Below are positions 43,379 to 52,011 of a DNA stretch of 64,000 nucleotides, one piece after another; within the stretch, counting starts at the first letter, position 1; every line of letters starts with the position of its first letter. The notes beneath the pieces are model-generated. The model was not told the DNA's origin, ran no database searches, and saw nothing but the letters and a program-made list of their open reading frames with translations. Origin of the DNA: Streptomyces adelaidensis (GTDB taxonomy: Bacteria; Actinomycetota; Actinomycetes; Streptomycetales; Streptomycetaceae); NCBI RefSeq assembly GCF_016598475.1, contig NZ_JAEMUX010000044.1, forward strand, positions 1 to 64,000, given 5' to 3'. The position numbers and the translations under genes are program-made.

Positions 43379-43398
43379 CGGTCCCTCAAAGGCCCGGT

Positions 43399-43448
43399 CG
43401 TACGGCCGGGGGACGGGTGCCGCGCCGCACCTGTCCCCCGGCCGTACG
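43399..43448 (+). terminator. Hairpin terminator
   Basis: A perfect 16-bp stem (CGTACGGCCGGGGGAC and complement) with an 18-nt loop, 20 bp after the DUF4239 stop. Confidence 0.88.
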
Positions 43449-43523
43449 CATGAGGGTCCCCTGTGCGGAGCACACGCTTGCCCCATTCGCGCGACTGCGA
43501 TCGCGCCACCGGGCGCGCCTTCC

Positions 43524-43531
43524 TAGCGTTT
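43524..43531 (+). promoter_or_regulatory. Candidate promoter motif shared with the sortase gene
   Basis: TAGCGTTT, followed by CG, lies 75 bp upstream of the gene at 43606. The same octamer followed by TCG lies at 44974, 50 bp upstream of the sortase start. It may be a shared -10 region. Confidence 0.35.
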
Positions 43532-43605
43532 CGGTCATCGAGGTGCATTTCAGGTGCAGGCGGAAACGGTCCGCAGCAAGCTCCTCGGGGACCCGGAGGC
43601 TCACC

Positions 43606-44112
43606 ATGCGCGCGATACGCGTCGCTTCGGCCGTTCTGCTGGGCGTGACCGCCCTCTCCTTCACCGCTCCGGCCGCGCAGGCGGCACCGGCCGGCGACAT
43701 CACGTCGTTCGGCTTCGGTGTGCTGCCCTCGACCGTCGCCGCCGGCGGGCAGGTCACCCTGCGCGTCGACAGCTGCAACGACAAGGCGACCGTCTCCTCG
43801 GGCGTCTTCGACACCGTCACCATCCCGAAGGGGCAGTCGTCGGCCACGGCCACCGTCGACTGGGACGCCAAACCCGGCGCGGTGCACGAGGTGACGTTCC
43901 AGTGCGGCAACGAGAGCGGCCAGACCGACCTCACCATCGCCACCGGCCGGCCGGCCCACCAGCCCACCCGGGGCGCCCGCGCCGGGGCCGGCGGCACCGT
44001 CGCCGGCCTCGACCTCCAGGAGATCGGCCTCGGTGCCGTCCTCATCGCGGGTTCGCTGGGCGCGGCATGGCACTGGTCGCGCCGCCGCCCCGAGGACGGC
44101 GGCCACAGCTGA
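43606..44112 (+). CDS. Exported small protein with C-terminal membrane anchor
   Basis: 168 residues. A signal peptide (VASAVLLGVTALSFTAPAAQA) precedes an Ig-like domain with a Cys pair (VDSCND, TFQCGNE), a short Arg/Gly/Ala linker, a hydrophobic helix (IGLGAVLIAGSLGAAWHW) and a positive tail SRRRPEDGGHS. The tail resembles a cell-wall-sorting signal in layout, but there is no LPxTG or LAxTG before the helix. It shares layout and several motifs with the convergent gene at 44207. ATG 43606 follows GGAGG. Confidence 0.85.
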   Translation: MRAIRVASAVLLGVTALSFTAPAAQAAPAGDITSFGFGVLPSTVAAGGQVTLRVDSCNDKATVSSGVFDTVTIPKGQSSATATVDWDAKPGAVHEVTFQCGNESGQTDLTIATGRPAHQPTRGARAGAGGTVAGLDLQEIGLGAVLIAGSLGAAWHWSRRRPEDGGHS

Positions 44113-44121
44113 CGGCACCAC

Positions 44122-44198
44122 GGCAGCGCACGCCGTACAGCCCTTCGCCCCGGTACCTGAGAGGGTCCGGGGCGAAGGGCTGTACGGCGTGCGCTGCC
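44122..44198. terminator. Very long bidirectional hairpin terminator
   Basis: A perfect 32-bp stem (44122-44153 with 44167-44198) and a 13-nt loop, placed 9 bp from each of the convergent genes ending at 44112 and 44207. Confidence 0.92.
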
Positions 44199-44206
44199 AA
44201 ACGGGC

Positions 44207-44698
44207 TCAGATCTTGTTCTCGGAGCGGCGGCGCATCCAGAACACGCCACCGCCGACGACCGCGGCCGTCACCAGGCCGCCGCCGATCGCGATGTCGGTC
44301 GGCGTGGCCCCGCTGGAGCTGCTGCCGCCGATACCGCCGCGGACGCCGCCGATGACGGTGAAGACGTCGTTGAACGTCTTGCGCCGGCCCTCACAGCTGG
44401 TGGTGACGCTGTACGAGCCGGGGCTGGCGTTGGAGTTGACCCGCACCGTGGCCGTGGCGGTCCTGCCGCCCATGGATTTGAGGTTGGTGGTGGGAAAAGC
44501 GTTCGAGCTGATCGTGCTGCCGGTCATCGTGCACGCGTCACCACCGCTGACGGTGAGGACGAGTTGGCCGCCACGGGCGATGACGCTCGGGGCGGCCGTG
44601 ACCGAGTTGGGTTGGTCCCAGGCGGCGGCCGTCGGCGCGGCGAGGCCGACCAGGGCGACCGCGGCGGCCGAGGCCGCCAGGGCACGAGTAGTACGCAT
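44207..44698 (-). CDS. Exported small protein with C-terminal membrane anchor, related to the convergent gene
   Basis: 163 residues: signal peptide (ALAASAAAVALVGLAAPTAAA), an Ig-like domain (SVTAAPSVIARGGQLVLTV; Cys in DACTM and TTSCEG), a Gly/Ser linker, a hydrophobic helix (IAIGGGLVTAAVVGGGVFW) and the tail MRRRSENKI. It is similar in order and pattern to the product of 43606-44112, so the pair probably arose by duplication. No known sortase motif is seen. Function unknown; the nearby sortase-like gene suggests surface display. The 332-bp gap to 45031 holds the promoters of this gene and the sortase gene. Confidence 0.85.
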   Translation of the reverse strand: MRTTRALAASAAAVALVGLAAPTAAAWDQPNSVTAAPSVIARGGQLVLTVSGGDACTMTGSTISSNAFPTTNLKSMGGRTATATVRVNSNASPGSYSVTTSCEGRRKTFNDVFTVIGGVRGGIGGSSSSGATPTDIAIGGGLVTAAVVGGGVFWMRRRSENKI

Positions 44699-45030
44699 GT
44701 GATCCTCCGCGGAAGACGCCCCGGGAACCGTCCCCGGTCGATCGGCGAGAAAGCGCCTCCCAGGAAGACCCTCAGATGCCCCGCACAGGGCCGCATTTCG
44801 GCGATGGTCCGTCCTGGTGAGCGGACACGCCGGGATATCTCCGCATGATCGGATATCGCCGCAGGTCACGGACCGTCAGAAAATTCCTGTGGGTGGCAAC
44901 TCGGATGGCGCAGAACTCCGCTTCACCGCCACCCGTTCGCCCCTGCCTTGTCGCCGTCGCCGTGCGGCACGCTTAGCGTTTTCGTATGCGCGACGGACGC
45001 GGCGACGGCCGTGTCGAGAGGGGATGGCGA

Positions 45031-45702
45031 ATGTATTCGTCCGGACCGGCAGAGGCCGAAGAGGAGGAGCGGCGGAAGAAGCGCGCTCCGTGGGGCGTGA
45101 TAGCGCTTGTCCTGCTGACCGGCCTCGCTCTCATTCGCAATGGTTCGGGGGAGTTCGACGTCGGGCCGCCGCAGCCCGCGTCGGCGGCGGCCGCCGACGG
45201 CCGCACCACACCCCACGGCACCTTCACCAATGTCCCCGATCCGCTGCCGTACGCCCTGGTCGAACGGGTGCGGATCCCCTCCATCCAGGTCGACGCGCCG
45301 GTCGTGCCCGTCGGTCTGGACTCGGAGGGCTGGGTGGACGCACCGCCGGCCCATGACGCGAACCTCGCGGGCTGGTTCACCGGCGCGGTCTCCCCCGGCG
45401 AGAAGGGCACCGCCGTGGTCGTCGGCCATGTCGACAACTTCCAGGGGCCCGCCGTGTTCTACGGACTCGGGGCGCTGAAGAAGGGCGGCAGGATCGAGGT
45501 CCAGCGCGGGGACGCGAAGACCGCCGTGTTCGAGATCTACGGGATCGAGGTCTTCGAGAAGAACAACTTCCCCGGCGACCGGGTCTACGGGAACAGTGGA
45601 ATTCCCGAATTGCGGGTCATCACCTGCGGAGGCGGTTTCTCCAAGCAGAACGGCTACGACGGGAACGTCGTCGTGTTCGCCCGCCTGGTCGAGGTTCGCT
45701 GA
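45031..45702 (+). CDS. Sortase, class F type
   Basis: About 223 residues from ATG 45031 (GAGAGGGG upstream; an earlier ATG at 44986 is possible). One N-terminal membrane helix (APWGVIALVLLTGLALI) and a sortase barrel with catalytic His in VVVGHVDNF, Cys in RVITCGGGF and Arg in VVVFARLVEVR. Class F sortases of actinobacteria are the least known; their targets are largely undefined. The two C-terminally anchored proteins next door are plausible partners although they lack LPxTG. Confidence 0.88.
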   Translation: MYSSGPAEAEEEERRKKRAPWGVIALVLLTGLALIRNGSGEFDVGPPQPASAAAADGRTTPHGTFTNVPDPLPYALVERVRIPSIQVDAPVVPVGLDSEGWVDAPPAHDANLAGWFTGAVSPGEKGTAVVVGHVDNFQGPAVFYGLGALKKGGRIEVQRGDAKTAVFEIYGIEVFEKNNFPGDRVYGNSGIPELRVITCGGGFSKQNGYDGNVVVFARLVEVR

Positions 45703-45760
45703 GCGCTCCCCGACCGGGCGGGCGAAAGCCCATCGGAATTTCTGTACCGAAATCTCCGCC

Positions 45761-46618
45761 CTACGTGTATTCCCGCTGGGGCACCGTGACGTGATAGCCG
45801 GAGTCCAGCAGTTCGGGGAGATAGCGGCGCAGGGCCCGTACGCTCTGTGAGCGGTCGCCGCCCGCGTCGTGGGAGAGCACGACGACACCGGGGCCCGCGC
45901 CCTTCTCCACCCGCGCTGCGATGGTGTGCGCGCCCGGTGCCCGCCAGTCGAGGGTGTCCACGGTCCAGGCCAGCGGCTCCATGCCGAGTTCGGCGCCGAA
46001 CCGGAACGCGGCCCGGTTCCAGGCACCGTACGGCGCGCGGAACCACAGCGGCGGTTCGCCGTACGCCTTGTCGATGATCTCGCTGGTGCGGGCCATCTCG
46101 GCGTGGATCCTGGACCGGGAGAGGGTGGGGAGCAGCGGATGGGACCAGGTGTGGTTGCCGACCACGTGGCCGTCGTCGGCCATCTCCCGCAGCAGGTCCT
46201 TGTGCTGGACCGCCATCTCGCCGCAGACGAAGAACATCGCGCGGACGTCGTGGTCGCGGAGGATGCGCAGGATGTCCGGGGTGTAGCGCGGGTCGGGGCC
46301 GTCGTCGAAGGTCAGCACCATGGTCCGGCCGCGCCCGTCCACGCGCAGGAACGGTTCGCGCCGGACGGCGGCGGGGACGAGGGTGCGGCGCCGGACGGTC
46401 GGGCCGTACCCGGCGATGGGCTGGAGACGGTAGGCGGAGGGCTTGAGCGCCCGGCGGGCCGCCGGACCGGCGGCCGGGGCGGCGGCGCGGGTCGGGGCCG
46501 GGCCGGAGGCTCCGTCGCCGATGAGCAGAGCGGCGGTGCCGGCGGTGCCGACCGCGCCCAACAGGGCGGCTCCGCCGATGAACAGACGGCGCCGTGTGAA
46601 CATCTGATCCTTCGTCAT
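45761..46618 (-). CDS. Polysaccharide deacetylase (CE4, NodB domain)
   Basis: 285 residues. An N-terminal signal with RRRLFIGGAALLGAVG looks Tat-like (twin Arg). The NodB domain has motif 1 TFDDGPDPRYTP, motif 2 with metal ligands (VVGNHTWSHPLL), motif 3 FRAPYGAWN and motif 5 VVLSHDAGG. It likely removes acetyl groups from peptidoglycan or chitin-like chains outside the cell. Convergent with the sortase gene; a small GGGC-GAAA-GCCC hairpin lies in the 58-bp gap. Confidence 0.92.
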   Translation of the reverse strand: MTKDQMFTRRRLFIGGAALLGAVGTAGTAALLIGDGASGPAPTRAAAPAAGPAARRALKPSAYRLQPIAGYGPTVRRRTLVPAAVRREPFLRVDGRGRTMVLTFDDGPDPRYTPDILRILRDHDVRAMFFVCGEMAVQHKDLLREMADDGHVVGNHTWSHPLLPTLSRSRIHAEMARTSEIIDKAYGEPPLWFRAPYGAWNRAAFRFGAELGMEPLAWTVDTLDWRAPGAHTIAARVEKGAGPGVVVLSHDAGGDRSQSVRALRRYLPELLDSGYHVTVPQREYT

Positions 46619-46764
46619 GACTCATCAGTCGACCAAGTCGGGGACGCCGCACCACCGCGACACCGGTGCGGCGGTATGGAAACACTCGATGGGAGTAGTT
46701 TTCCGCGCCCCCGGTGATCACCCGGCGCACGCCGGAGCCCGGGTGCTCGGACAGCCTCGCGACC

Positions 46765-47226
46765 GTGACCGATCAGCAGGCATCCCGGTTCGAACGGGGC
46801 ACCGACGGCCCCAAGGTCATCCTCGTCGGCCTGGACTGCTCCGAGTCGTCGCTGCGCGCCGTGGCCTACGCGGCCGGCCTCGCCCGCCGCCAGCACGCGC
46901 TGCTCGCGATCGTGTACGTGCAGCCGTTGCTGGCGGCCAGTGCGGCGCTGGGGGTGCCGGTGGCCGGGACGACCGACGAGATCGCCGCTCACCTCGTCGC
47001 GGAGATCCGGGAGGCCGCCGAGCAGGTCAAGGGCATCTTCGAGGTGCGCTGGGAGTTCCACACCTTCCGCGGCGACCCGTACAACGGCCTCGTGACGGCC
47101 GCGGACCGTCTGAAGGCCGACGCGGTGGTGGTGGGCGCCTCCCAGCAGGCGGGCCACCGGTTCGTCGGCTCGGTGGCACTCCGCCTGGTGAAGGCGGGAC
47201 GCTGGCCGGTGACGGTCGTGCCGTAG
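46765..47226 (+). CDS. Universal stress protein (UspA family)
   Basis: About 153 residues. One Usp domain: VILVGLDCSESSLRAVAYA at the start, ADAVVVGASQQAGHRFVGSVA and ends VVP. The ATP-binding pattern G-2x-G-9x-G-S/T is recognisable but degenerate (GASQQAGHRFVGSVA). GTG 46765 is taken as start; GTG 46714 is possible. The stop codon is the first unit of a heptamer repeat. Confidence 0.82.
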   Translation: MTDQQASRFERGTDGPKVILVGLDCSESSLRAVAYAAGLARRQHALLAIVYVQPLLAASAALGVPVAGTTDEIAAHLVAEIREAAEQVKGIFEVRWEFHTFRGDPYNGLVTAADRLKADAVVVGASQQAGHRFVGSVALRLVKAGRWPVTVVP

Positions 47227-47262
47227 CCCGTAGCCCGTAGCCCGTAGCCCGTAGCCCGTAGC
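47221..47262. repeat. Heptamer CCGTAGC repeated six times
   Basis: Six perfect tandem units; the first supplies the last codon and stop of the UspA gene. A good candidate for copy-number variation between strains. Confidence 0.95.
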
Positions 47263-47279
47263 GGATGAACTCATCGGTG

Positions 47280-47298
47280 GCCGGGCCGCGCGCCCGGC
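47280..47298. terminator. Short hairpin between convergent genes
   Basis: GCCGGGC-N5-GCCCGGC between the UspA stop and the CapA stop; likely serves both. Confidence 0.65.
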
Positions 47299-47300
47299 GG

Positions 47301-48467
47301 CTACCGCCCCATGACCAACCCGTCCTGCGCCGCGCCCCGGCTGAGGACGACGTCCCGGATGCGGTCGCGTACGCGGGTGACGTCCGCCCCGGCCCCGGAC
47401 GCGATCGCGGCGTTGAGGTCGACCACCCGGCCCGGGCCTAGGTCGAACCACTGCGGCACGAACTCCGCCTTGGTCACCGCCCAGCGGGCGCCCGCGCGGG
47501 CGGGCGGGGCGAAGGTGAAGCGGGCCAGGGTGCCCTGGTTGCCGCGGGGGTCCGTGGCGCCCGAGTGGTTGGACATCGTGCCCGCGATCTGGTCGCCCAT
47601 CCCGTAGACGATCCAGGTGCCGTTGACCTTCTCGTAGGCCTGCGGGACGTGTGCGTGGGTGCCGAGGATCAGATCGATGTCGGGCCGCCCGCCGGTGGCG
47701 GCCGCGGTGAGCTCCTCCCCGAGGTTCAGCTGCTGGGTGTCCGGCGCGTCCTGCCATTCGGTGCCCCAGTGCAGCGAGACGACCACGACGTCGGCGCCGG
47801 CCTGCCGGGCGGTCCGGGCGTCGGTGAGAATCCGCTCGCGGTCGATCAGGTTGACGGCCCAGGGGCGGCCCGTCGGCAGCGGGATGCCGTTCGTGCCGTA
47901 TGTGTACGACAGATGCGCGACCTGCGCGCCCCCCGCGCGCATCAGGGTCGGGCTCCGCGCCTCTTCCGCCGTACGCGCCGATCCCGAGTGCCGCACGCCG
48001 GCGCGGTCGAGCGCGTCCAGCGTGCGATGGATACCGGCCGCGCCGTCGTCCAGGGTGTGGTTCGAGGCGGTGGAGCACGCGTCGTACCCGGTGGCCGCGA
48101 GCCCGTCCGCCACCTGCGGCGGGGACTTGAACGCGGGGTAGCCGCTGTAGTTCCCGTCCGCCCCGTAGACCGTCTCCATATGGCAGATCGCCAGATCGGC
48201 ACCCGACACCACGGGCTTCACCCCCGCGAGCATCGGCCGGAAGTCGTAGCCGTCGCCGCCCGCGTCCTGGTAGGCCCTCTCGATGATCGACATGTGCGGG
48301 AGGACGTCGCCGGAGGCGACGAGGGTGAAGCCGCGGGCGTCTTTGGCGGGGGCCGAGGGCGCGGGCCGGCCGGGCGGCCGGGGCGAGCCCTGATGCTGAC
48401 AGGCGGCGGTCGCCGCGAGGAGGAGGGCGGCGAGGGCCGCGAGCGTGGGTCGCCTGTGTGCGGTCAT
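47301..48467 (-). CDS. CapA family (poly-gamma-glutamate synthesis-like) lipoprotein
   Basis: 388 residues. A lipoprotein signal ends in the lipobox LLAATAAC. The metallophosphatase-like CapA domain is seen in LVASGDVLPH, ICHMETVYG, STASNHTLDDG, VVVSLHWGTEW and LILGTHAHVPQ. PgsA/CapA proteins are linked to poly-glutamate export in Bacillus, but most actinobacterial copies stand alone, as here, with no capBC neighbours; the true role is unknown. Start ATG 48467. Confidence 0.87.
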   Translation of the reverse strand: MTAHRRPTLAALAALLLAATAACQHQGSPRPPGRPAPSAPAKDARGFTLVASGDVLPHMSIIERAYQDAGGDGYDFRPMLAGVKPVVSGADLAICHMETVYGADGNYSGYPAFKSPPQVADGLAATGYDACSTASNHTLDDGAAGIHRTLDALDRAGVRHSGSARTAEEARSPTLMRAGGAQVAHLSYTYGTNGIPLPTGRPWAVNLIDRERILTDARTARQAGADVVVVSLHWGTEWQDAPDTQQLNLGEELTAAATGGRPDIDLILGTHAHVPQAYEKVNGTWIVYGMGDQIAGTMSNHSGATDPRGNQGTLARFTFAPPARAGARWAVTKAEFVPQWFDLGPGRVVDLNAAIASGAGADVTRVRDRIRDVVLSRGAAQDGLVMGR

Positions 48468-48572
48468 GGATGAGCACCCCGTTGCAGTCGTATTTGATGA
48501 TGAGTTAGTACGAATCCACATACAGGCGTACACAGCAGTCAAGTGGGCATACCGGCGCACGGGTGCATGATT

Positions 48573-48636
48573 AGCCCGTCCGGCGTTCGAGGACGAGGCC
48601 GAAGGCCTATGGGGGTCCGGGGGCGGAGCCCCCGAA
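48573..48636. repeat. Dispersed Streptomyces intergenic repeat
   Basis: The run agcccgtccggcgttcgagg... then gggggtccgggggcggagcc matches the repeat at 60540-60620. The 277-bp gap between the CapA gene and the sigma factor gene otherwise shows only promoter-like AT-rich DNA near 48490-48540. Confidence 0.75.
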
Positions 48637-48744
48637 AACACCGGCAGACCGTTCGTCGCACCGTTCGCCGACAGGTTCGACCGCCCGCCGCACATCCGTG
48701 ACCGGCCCCTGTCCACACGGAGCGCCCCGCGTTCCCATACGGCC

Positions 48745-49290
48745 ATGACGGCCGGAACCACGATCACCCACGGGACGACCGCCGAACACGAGCTGGCCGA
48801 AGTCCAGCGCGAACACGGCCGCCCCCTCTTCGCCCTGCTGCTGCGGCTCTCCGACGGGGACCGTCAACGCGCCGAGGACCTGGTGCAGGAGACCCTCGTA
48901 CGCGCCTGGCAACACCCCGAGGCACTGCGCGCCGACGACTTCGACTCCGTACGCCCCTGGCTGCTCACCGTCGGGCGGCGGCTCGCCATAGACGCGCGGC
49001 GGGCTCGGCAGGCGCGCCCGGCCGAGGTGGGGGACGCGGTACTGGAGAACGCCCGTGTGATGGCCGACCACGCCGAACGGTCGGTGGCCACCCTCGATGT
49101 GCGCGAGGCTGTGAAGACACTCACTCCCGAGCACCGTGAAGTACTGGTGCAGGTGTACTTCCAGGGTGCGAGTGTGGCGGAAGCCGCCGAAGCCCTCGGA
49201 ATCCCGCCCGGTACGGTGAAGTCCCGCGCGTACTACGCGCTGCGCGCCCTGCGCCGGGTGCTTCCCGGTTACTCGACCGACCTGCGGTGA
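48745..49290 (+). CDS. ECF RNA polymerase sigma factor
   Basis: 181 residues with region 2 (AEDLVQETLVRAWQHPE, VRPWLLTVGRRLAIDARR) and region 4 (LTPEHREVLVQVYFQGASVAE, then IPPGTVKSRAYYALRALR). It looks like the Streptomyces SigK/SigL-like ECF group. A zinc-type anti-sigma gene lies 860 bp downstream, separated by one gene of unknown function. Start ATG 48745. Confidence 0.9.
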   Translation: MTAGTTITHGTTAEHELAEVQREHGRPLFALLLRLSDGDRQRAEDLVQETLVRAWQHPEALRADDFDSVRPWLLTVGRRLAIDARRARQARPAEVGDAVLENARVMADHAERSVATLDVREAVKTLTPEHREVLVQVYFQGASVAEAAEALGIPPGTVKSRAYYALRALRRVLPGYSTDLR

Positions 49291-49424
49291 AACCCATGGC
49301 TGAGTCAAGCCTCCGTAAAGCGCCTTGCTGAAGACCATGGTTGAGCAATCAGCTGTCTTCATCCGTGTTCCGGACTGGGGCCCGGGATGGGCGACGCGCA
49401 CGCACCGGAGGAAGGCAGGAAGGG

Positions 49425-49940
49425 ATGCTGCACAGAGGTCAAGAGAGCACGGACGGCGCCGGCGGCGGCGAACTCACCGTCCCGATGGCGTGGTTCTACG
49501 CCGAGTACATCGCCGAGGAGCTGCTGCGGACCGGCGACCTGATGCCACCGACGTCCTTCGAGTTCCGGGCGGGGCGGGACGCCCTGGCGCTCACCATCTT
49601 CCTCTCGGACGCGGGCGGTGAGCTCTCCGGTATCCGGGTCGTCACCCAGCTGGAGACCTGGCTGTCGCTGACGGCGTACGACCAGCCGTGGCAGGACTGG
49701 GTGTGCGAGCGCATGACCCATCTGACCGCCGAGACGCTGGAGAGGGGCGGCCCGGCGCCGGACCTGGCACTGGCAGAGGCGACCTGGAGCTGGCTGGAGG
49801 AGACGGAGCTGCTCGCACCCGACCTGGACGCGGTGCCGGGCGGCGGCGCGGTCTTCGGCGAGGACGACGGTCCAAAGGTTTGGACTCCGGCCTGGCGGCT
49901 CGGTCTGCCGCTCGGGCATCTGGCGATCCATCTCTTCTAG
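49425..49940 (+). CDS. Conserved hypothetical protein between sigma and anti-sigma genes
   Basis: 171 residues from ATG 49425, behind AGGAAGG. No recognisable domain. It is acidic and rich in Trp and Leu (ETWLSLTAYDQPWQDWVCERM, in part), soluble, with no signal peptide or membrane helix. Codon use is typical of the host, so it is a real gene. Its place between an ECF sigma factor and its anti-sigma factor suggests a link to that regulon, but nothing in the sequence shows what it does. The imperfect direct repeats ccatggctgagtcaa and ccatggttgagcaat precede it. Confidence 0.75.
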   Translation: MLHRGQESTDGAGGGELTVPMAWFYAEYIAEELLRTGDLMPPTSFEFRAGRDALALTIFLSDAGGELSGIRVVTQLETWLSLTAYDQPWQDWVCERMTHLTAETLERGGPAPDLALAEATWSWLEETELLAPDLDAVPGGGAVFGEDDGPKVWTPAWRLGLPLGHLAIHLF

Positions 49941-50147
49941 TCCCGGCGACCCCGTGTTCAGGTGCAGGCCATCCACCTGTTCCGGCCTTGGTGAACCATC
50001 TTTTTCGGTTCGGGACCAATCCGGCTGGCGGAGGGCTCCGAATCTTTTGGTTGGCATTGGCTGTGAGGCTTGAGTGATTCGCCGGTCTGGTCCGTACCGG
50101 TGGGGGCAGGAAGCAACCCCCACCGCACACCGGCCCGAGGAATTGCC

Positions 50148-50807
50148 ATGTGGTCCCAGGATCGTCATCACGACGTCGGCGCGTACTCGCTGGGCGTGCT
50201 GGACGAGGTGGAGTCCTTCCACTTCGAGGACCATGTCCGCGGCTGCCCCCAGTGCGCGGTACAGGTCACCGAGTTCCGTCCAGCAGCCCGGCAGTTGATG
50301 CTGTACCGCAACGCGACACCGCGTGCCGTGCACCCCTTCGCGGCGCCCGGCCCCCGACTGCTGGGTCGGCTGCTCGACGAGGTGACGGCCCGGCACCGGG
50401 CGAAGCGCAGGCGCTGGCTGTTCGCGTTGGCCGCGTCCGTGGTCATCGCCGCGGGCGGCCCCGCCGTGGCCGTTCTCGCAGGTCCGGGCGAGGCACCGGA
50501 CACGGTCGCCGCCACCGACTCCAAGACGGGCGTGTGGGCCGAGGTCAGGGCCGATGACCAGGTCTGGGGCAGCGAAATCGAACTGAAGATCAAGGAGGCG
50601 GACGGTGCCCACGCCTGCCGGCTCGTCGTGATCGGCAAGGACGGCTCCGAGGAGACGGCCGCCAACTGGAAGTCCCCCGAGGACGCCGACAACGCCTCCA
50701 CGATGATGGGCGGCACCGCCATGCAGCGCGAGGACATCAGCCACTTCGAGGTACGCAGCCAGGAGGGCGAACTCCTGGTGACCCTGAAGGCCCCGGCCTG
50801 GCGCTGA
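50148..50807 (+). CDS. Zinc-containing anti-sigma factor (zf-HC2), membrane-bound
   Basis: 219 residues. An N-terminal zinc-finger anti-sigma domain has H-x3-C-x2-C (EDHVRGCPQC) with the start HHDVGAYSLGVLD; one membrane helix (LFALAASVVIAAGGPAVAVL) follows; the outer domain is a beta-rich region of about 95 residues. It should hold the ECF factor encoded at 48745 inactive at the membrane. ATG 50148 follows CGAGGAA. The 207-bp leader has a GAACC-N9-GGTTC dyad (49993-50011), which could be an ECF promoter or operator. Confidence 0.88.
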   Translation: MWSQDRHHDVGAYSLGVLDEVESFHFEDHVRGCPQCAVQVTEFRPAARQLMLYRNATPRAVHPFAAPGPRLLGRLLDEVTARHRAKRRRWLFALAASVVIAAGGPAVAVLAGPGEAPDTVAATDSKTGVWAEVRADDQVWGSEIELKIKEADGAHACRLVVIGKDGSEETAANWKSPEDADNASTMMGGTAMQREDISHFEVRSQEGELLVTLKAPAWR

Positions 50808-50889
50808 ACCGGATCGAACCGATCCGCGTCCGCATGAATCGCCCCGCCTGATTGGTCCGTACCTTCAATGGTTGCGGATCATGGCCGCA

Positions 50890-51759
50890 CTACTTGAGCA
50901 ACCTTGACAGACGCCGGTCCGCGAGCGGTCTGCCGCCCGTCTGGCAGGTGGCGCAGTACTGCAGCGACGAGTCGCTGAAGGAGACATCCCGGACGGTGTC
51001 GCCGCACACCGGGCAGGGTTCGCCGGTACGGCCGTGGACCCGGAGCCCGCTCTTCTTCTCCGCCTTCAGCCGCCCGGCCGCCAGCCCCCGGGAGCGTTCG
51101 ACGGCCTCGGTGAGTGTGGTGCGCAGCGCCTCGTGGAGGTGCCGGGTCTCCTCCGACGTCAGCGACGAGGCCAGCTTGAACGGCGACATCTTCGCGGCGT
51201 GCAGGATCTCGTCGCTGTACGCGTTCCCGATCCCCGCGATCAGACTCTGGTCGCGCAGCGCGCCCTTGATCTGGCGCCGCTCACCCGCGAGCAGCCCGGC
51301 GAAGCGGCTGACGTCGAAGTCGTCGGCGAGGGGGTCCGGGCCGAGCCGGGCGATGCCGGGGACCTCCGCCGGGTCCCGTACGACGTACACCGCCAGCCTC
51401 TTCTGCGTCCCGGCCTCGGTGAGGTCGAAGCCCCCGCCGGTCTCCAGGGCGACGCGCAGCGCGAGCGGGCTCTTGCCGCCCGGCCGGGGCGGGCCGTCGG
51501 GCAGCCGGTCCTTCCAGTGCAGCCAGCCGGCGCGGGCCAGATGCGTCACGAGGTGCAGTTCGCCGCCGTCCGCCTCGATGTCCAGGAACTTCCCGTACCG
51601 CCGTACGCCCGTGACCTCCCGTCCCTCGAAGGCCGTGACCGGCGGCTCATACGTCTTCAGCACGCTGATCGCGACGGGCAGCACGCGGACGACCTCGTGG
51701 CCGACGAGATTCCCGACCAGGAAGTCGCGGAGTGCGTCGACCTCCGGTAGTTCCGGCAT
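50890..51759 (-). CDS. Fpg/Nei family DNA glycosylase
   Basis: 289 residues. The mature N-terminus PELPEV (catalytic Pro2, Glu3), the H2TH region (KGALRDQSLIAGIGNAYSDE, in part) and the C-terminal zinc finger (CPVCGDTV and CATCQTGG) are intact. It removes oxidised bases and cuts the abasic site. The Lys near position 57 (RYGKFLDIE) is kept. Actinobacteria have several Fpg/Nei copies, so Fpg versus Nei cannot be settled. Confidence 0.92.
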   Translation of the reverse strand: MPELPEVDALRDFLVGNLVGHEVVRVLPVAISVLKTYEPPVTAFEGREVTGVRRYGKFLDIEADGGELHLVTHLARAGWLHWKDRLPDGPPRPGGKSPLALRVALETGGGFDLTEAGTQKRLAVYVVRDPAEVPGIARLGPDPLADDFDVSRFAGLLAGERRQIKGALRDQSLIAGIGNAYSDEILHAAKMSPFKLASSLTSEETRHLHEALRTTLTEAVERSRGLAAGRLKAEKKSGLRVHGRTGEPCPVCGDTVRDVSFSDSSLQYCATCQTGGRPLADRRLSRLLK

Positions 51760-51850
51760 ACGTCCAGGGTGCCACGTGGTGTCCGCGGCGCCAGGCGGTG
51801 GTGTCGGAGGGTGTCCGGGGTGGGTGGGGAGTGCGCGGGTGCGTGGGGGC

Positions 51851-51944
51851 TGGTCACGCAGTTCCCCGCGCCCCTGAATGGCCCTGCGGGCCGATTCCCA
51901 GCAGACGTCGCGCCCCTCAAGGGGCCCGGGGAACTGCGCGACCA
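51851..51944. repeat. Inverted pair of the gcagttccccgcg repeat
   Basis: Arms of 25 bp (51851-51875 and 51920-51944) match as an inverted repeat with two mismatches and would form a large hairpin. The arm core is the same as in the repeats at 21990 and 22160. Confidence 0.85.
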
Positions 51945-52011
51945 ACCACGGACCACCCGCAGCCGCCCGAATACCGCCCCGATCGGGCTCTTGGGCGCAC
52001 CCGGCTCCACC

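Noticed and set aside
46785..46802. GGTTCGAAC resembling a tRNA T-loop
   Set aside because: It is within the UspA coding sequence and no acceptor or anticodon arms can be folded around it.
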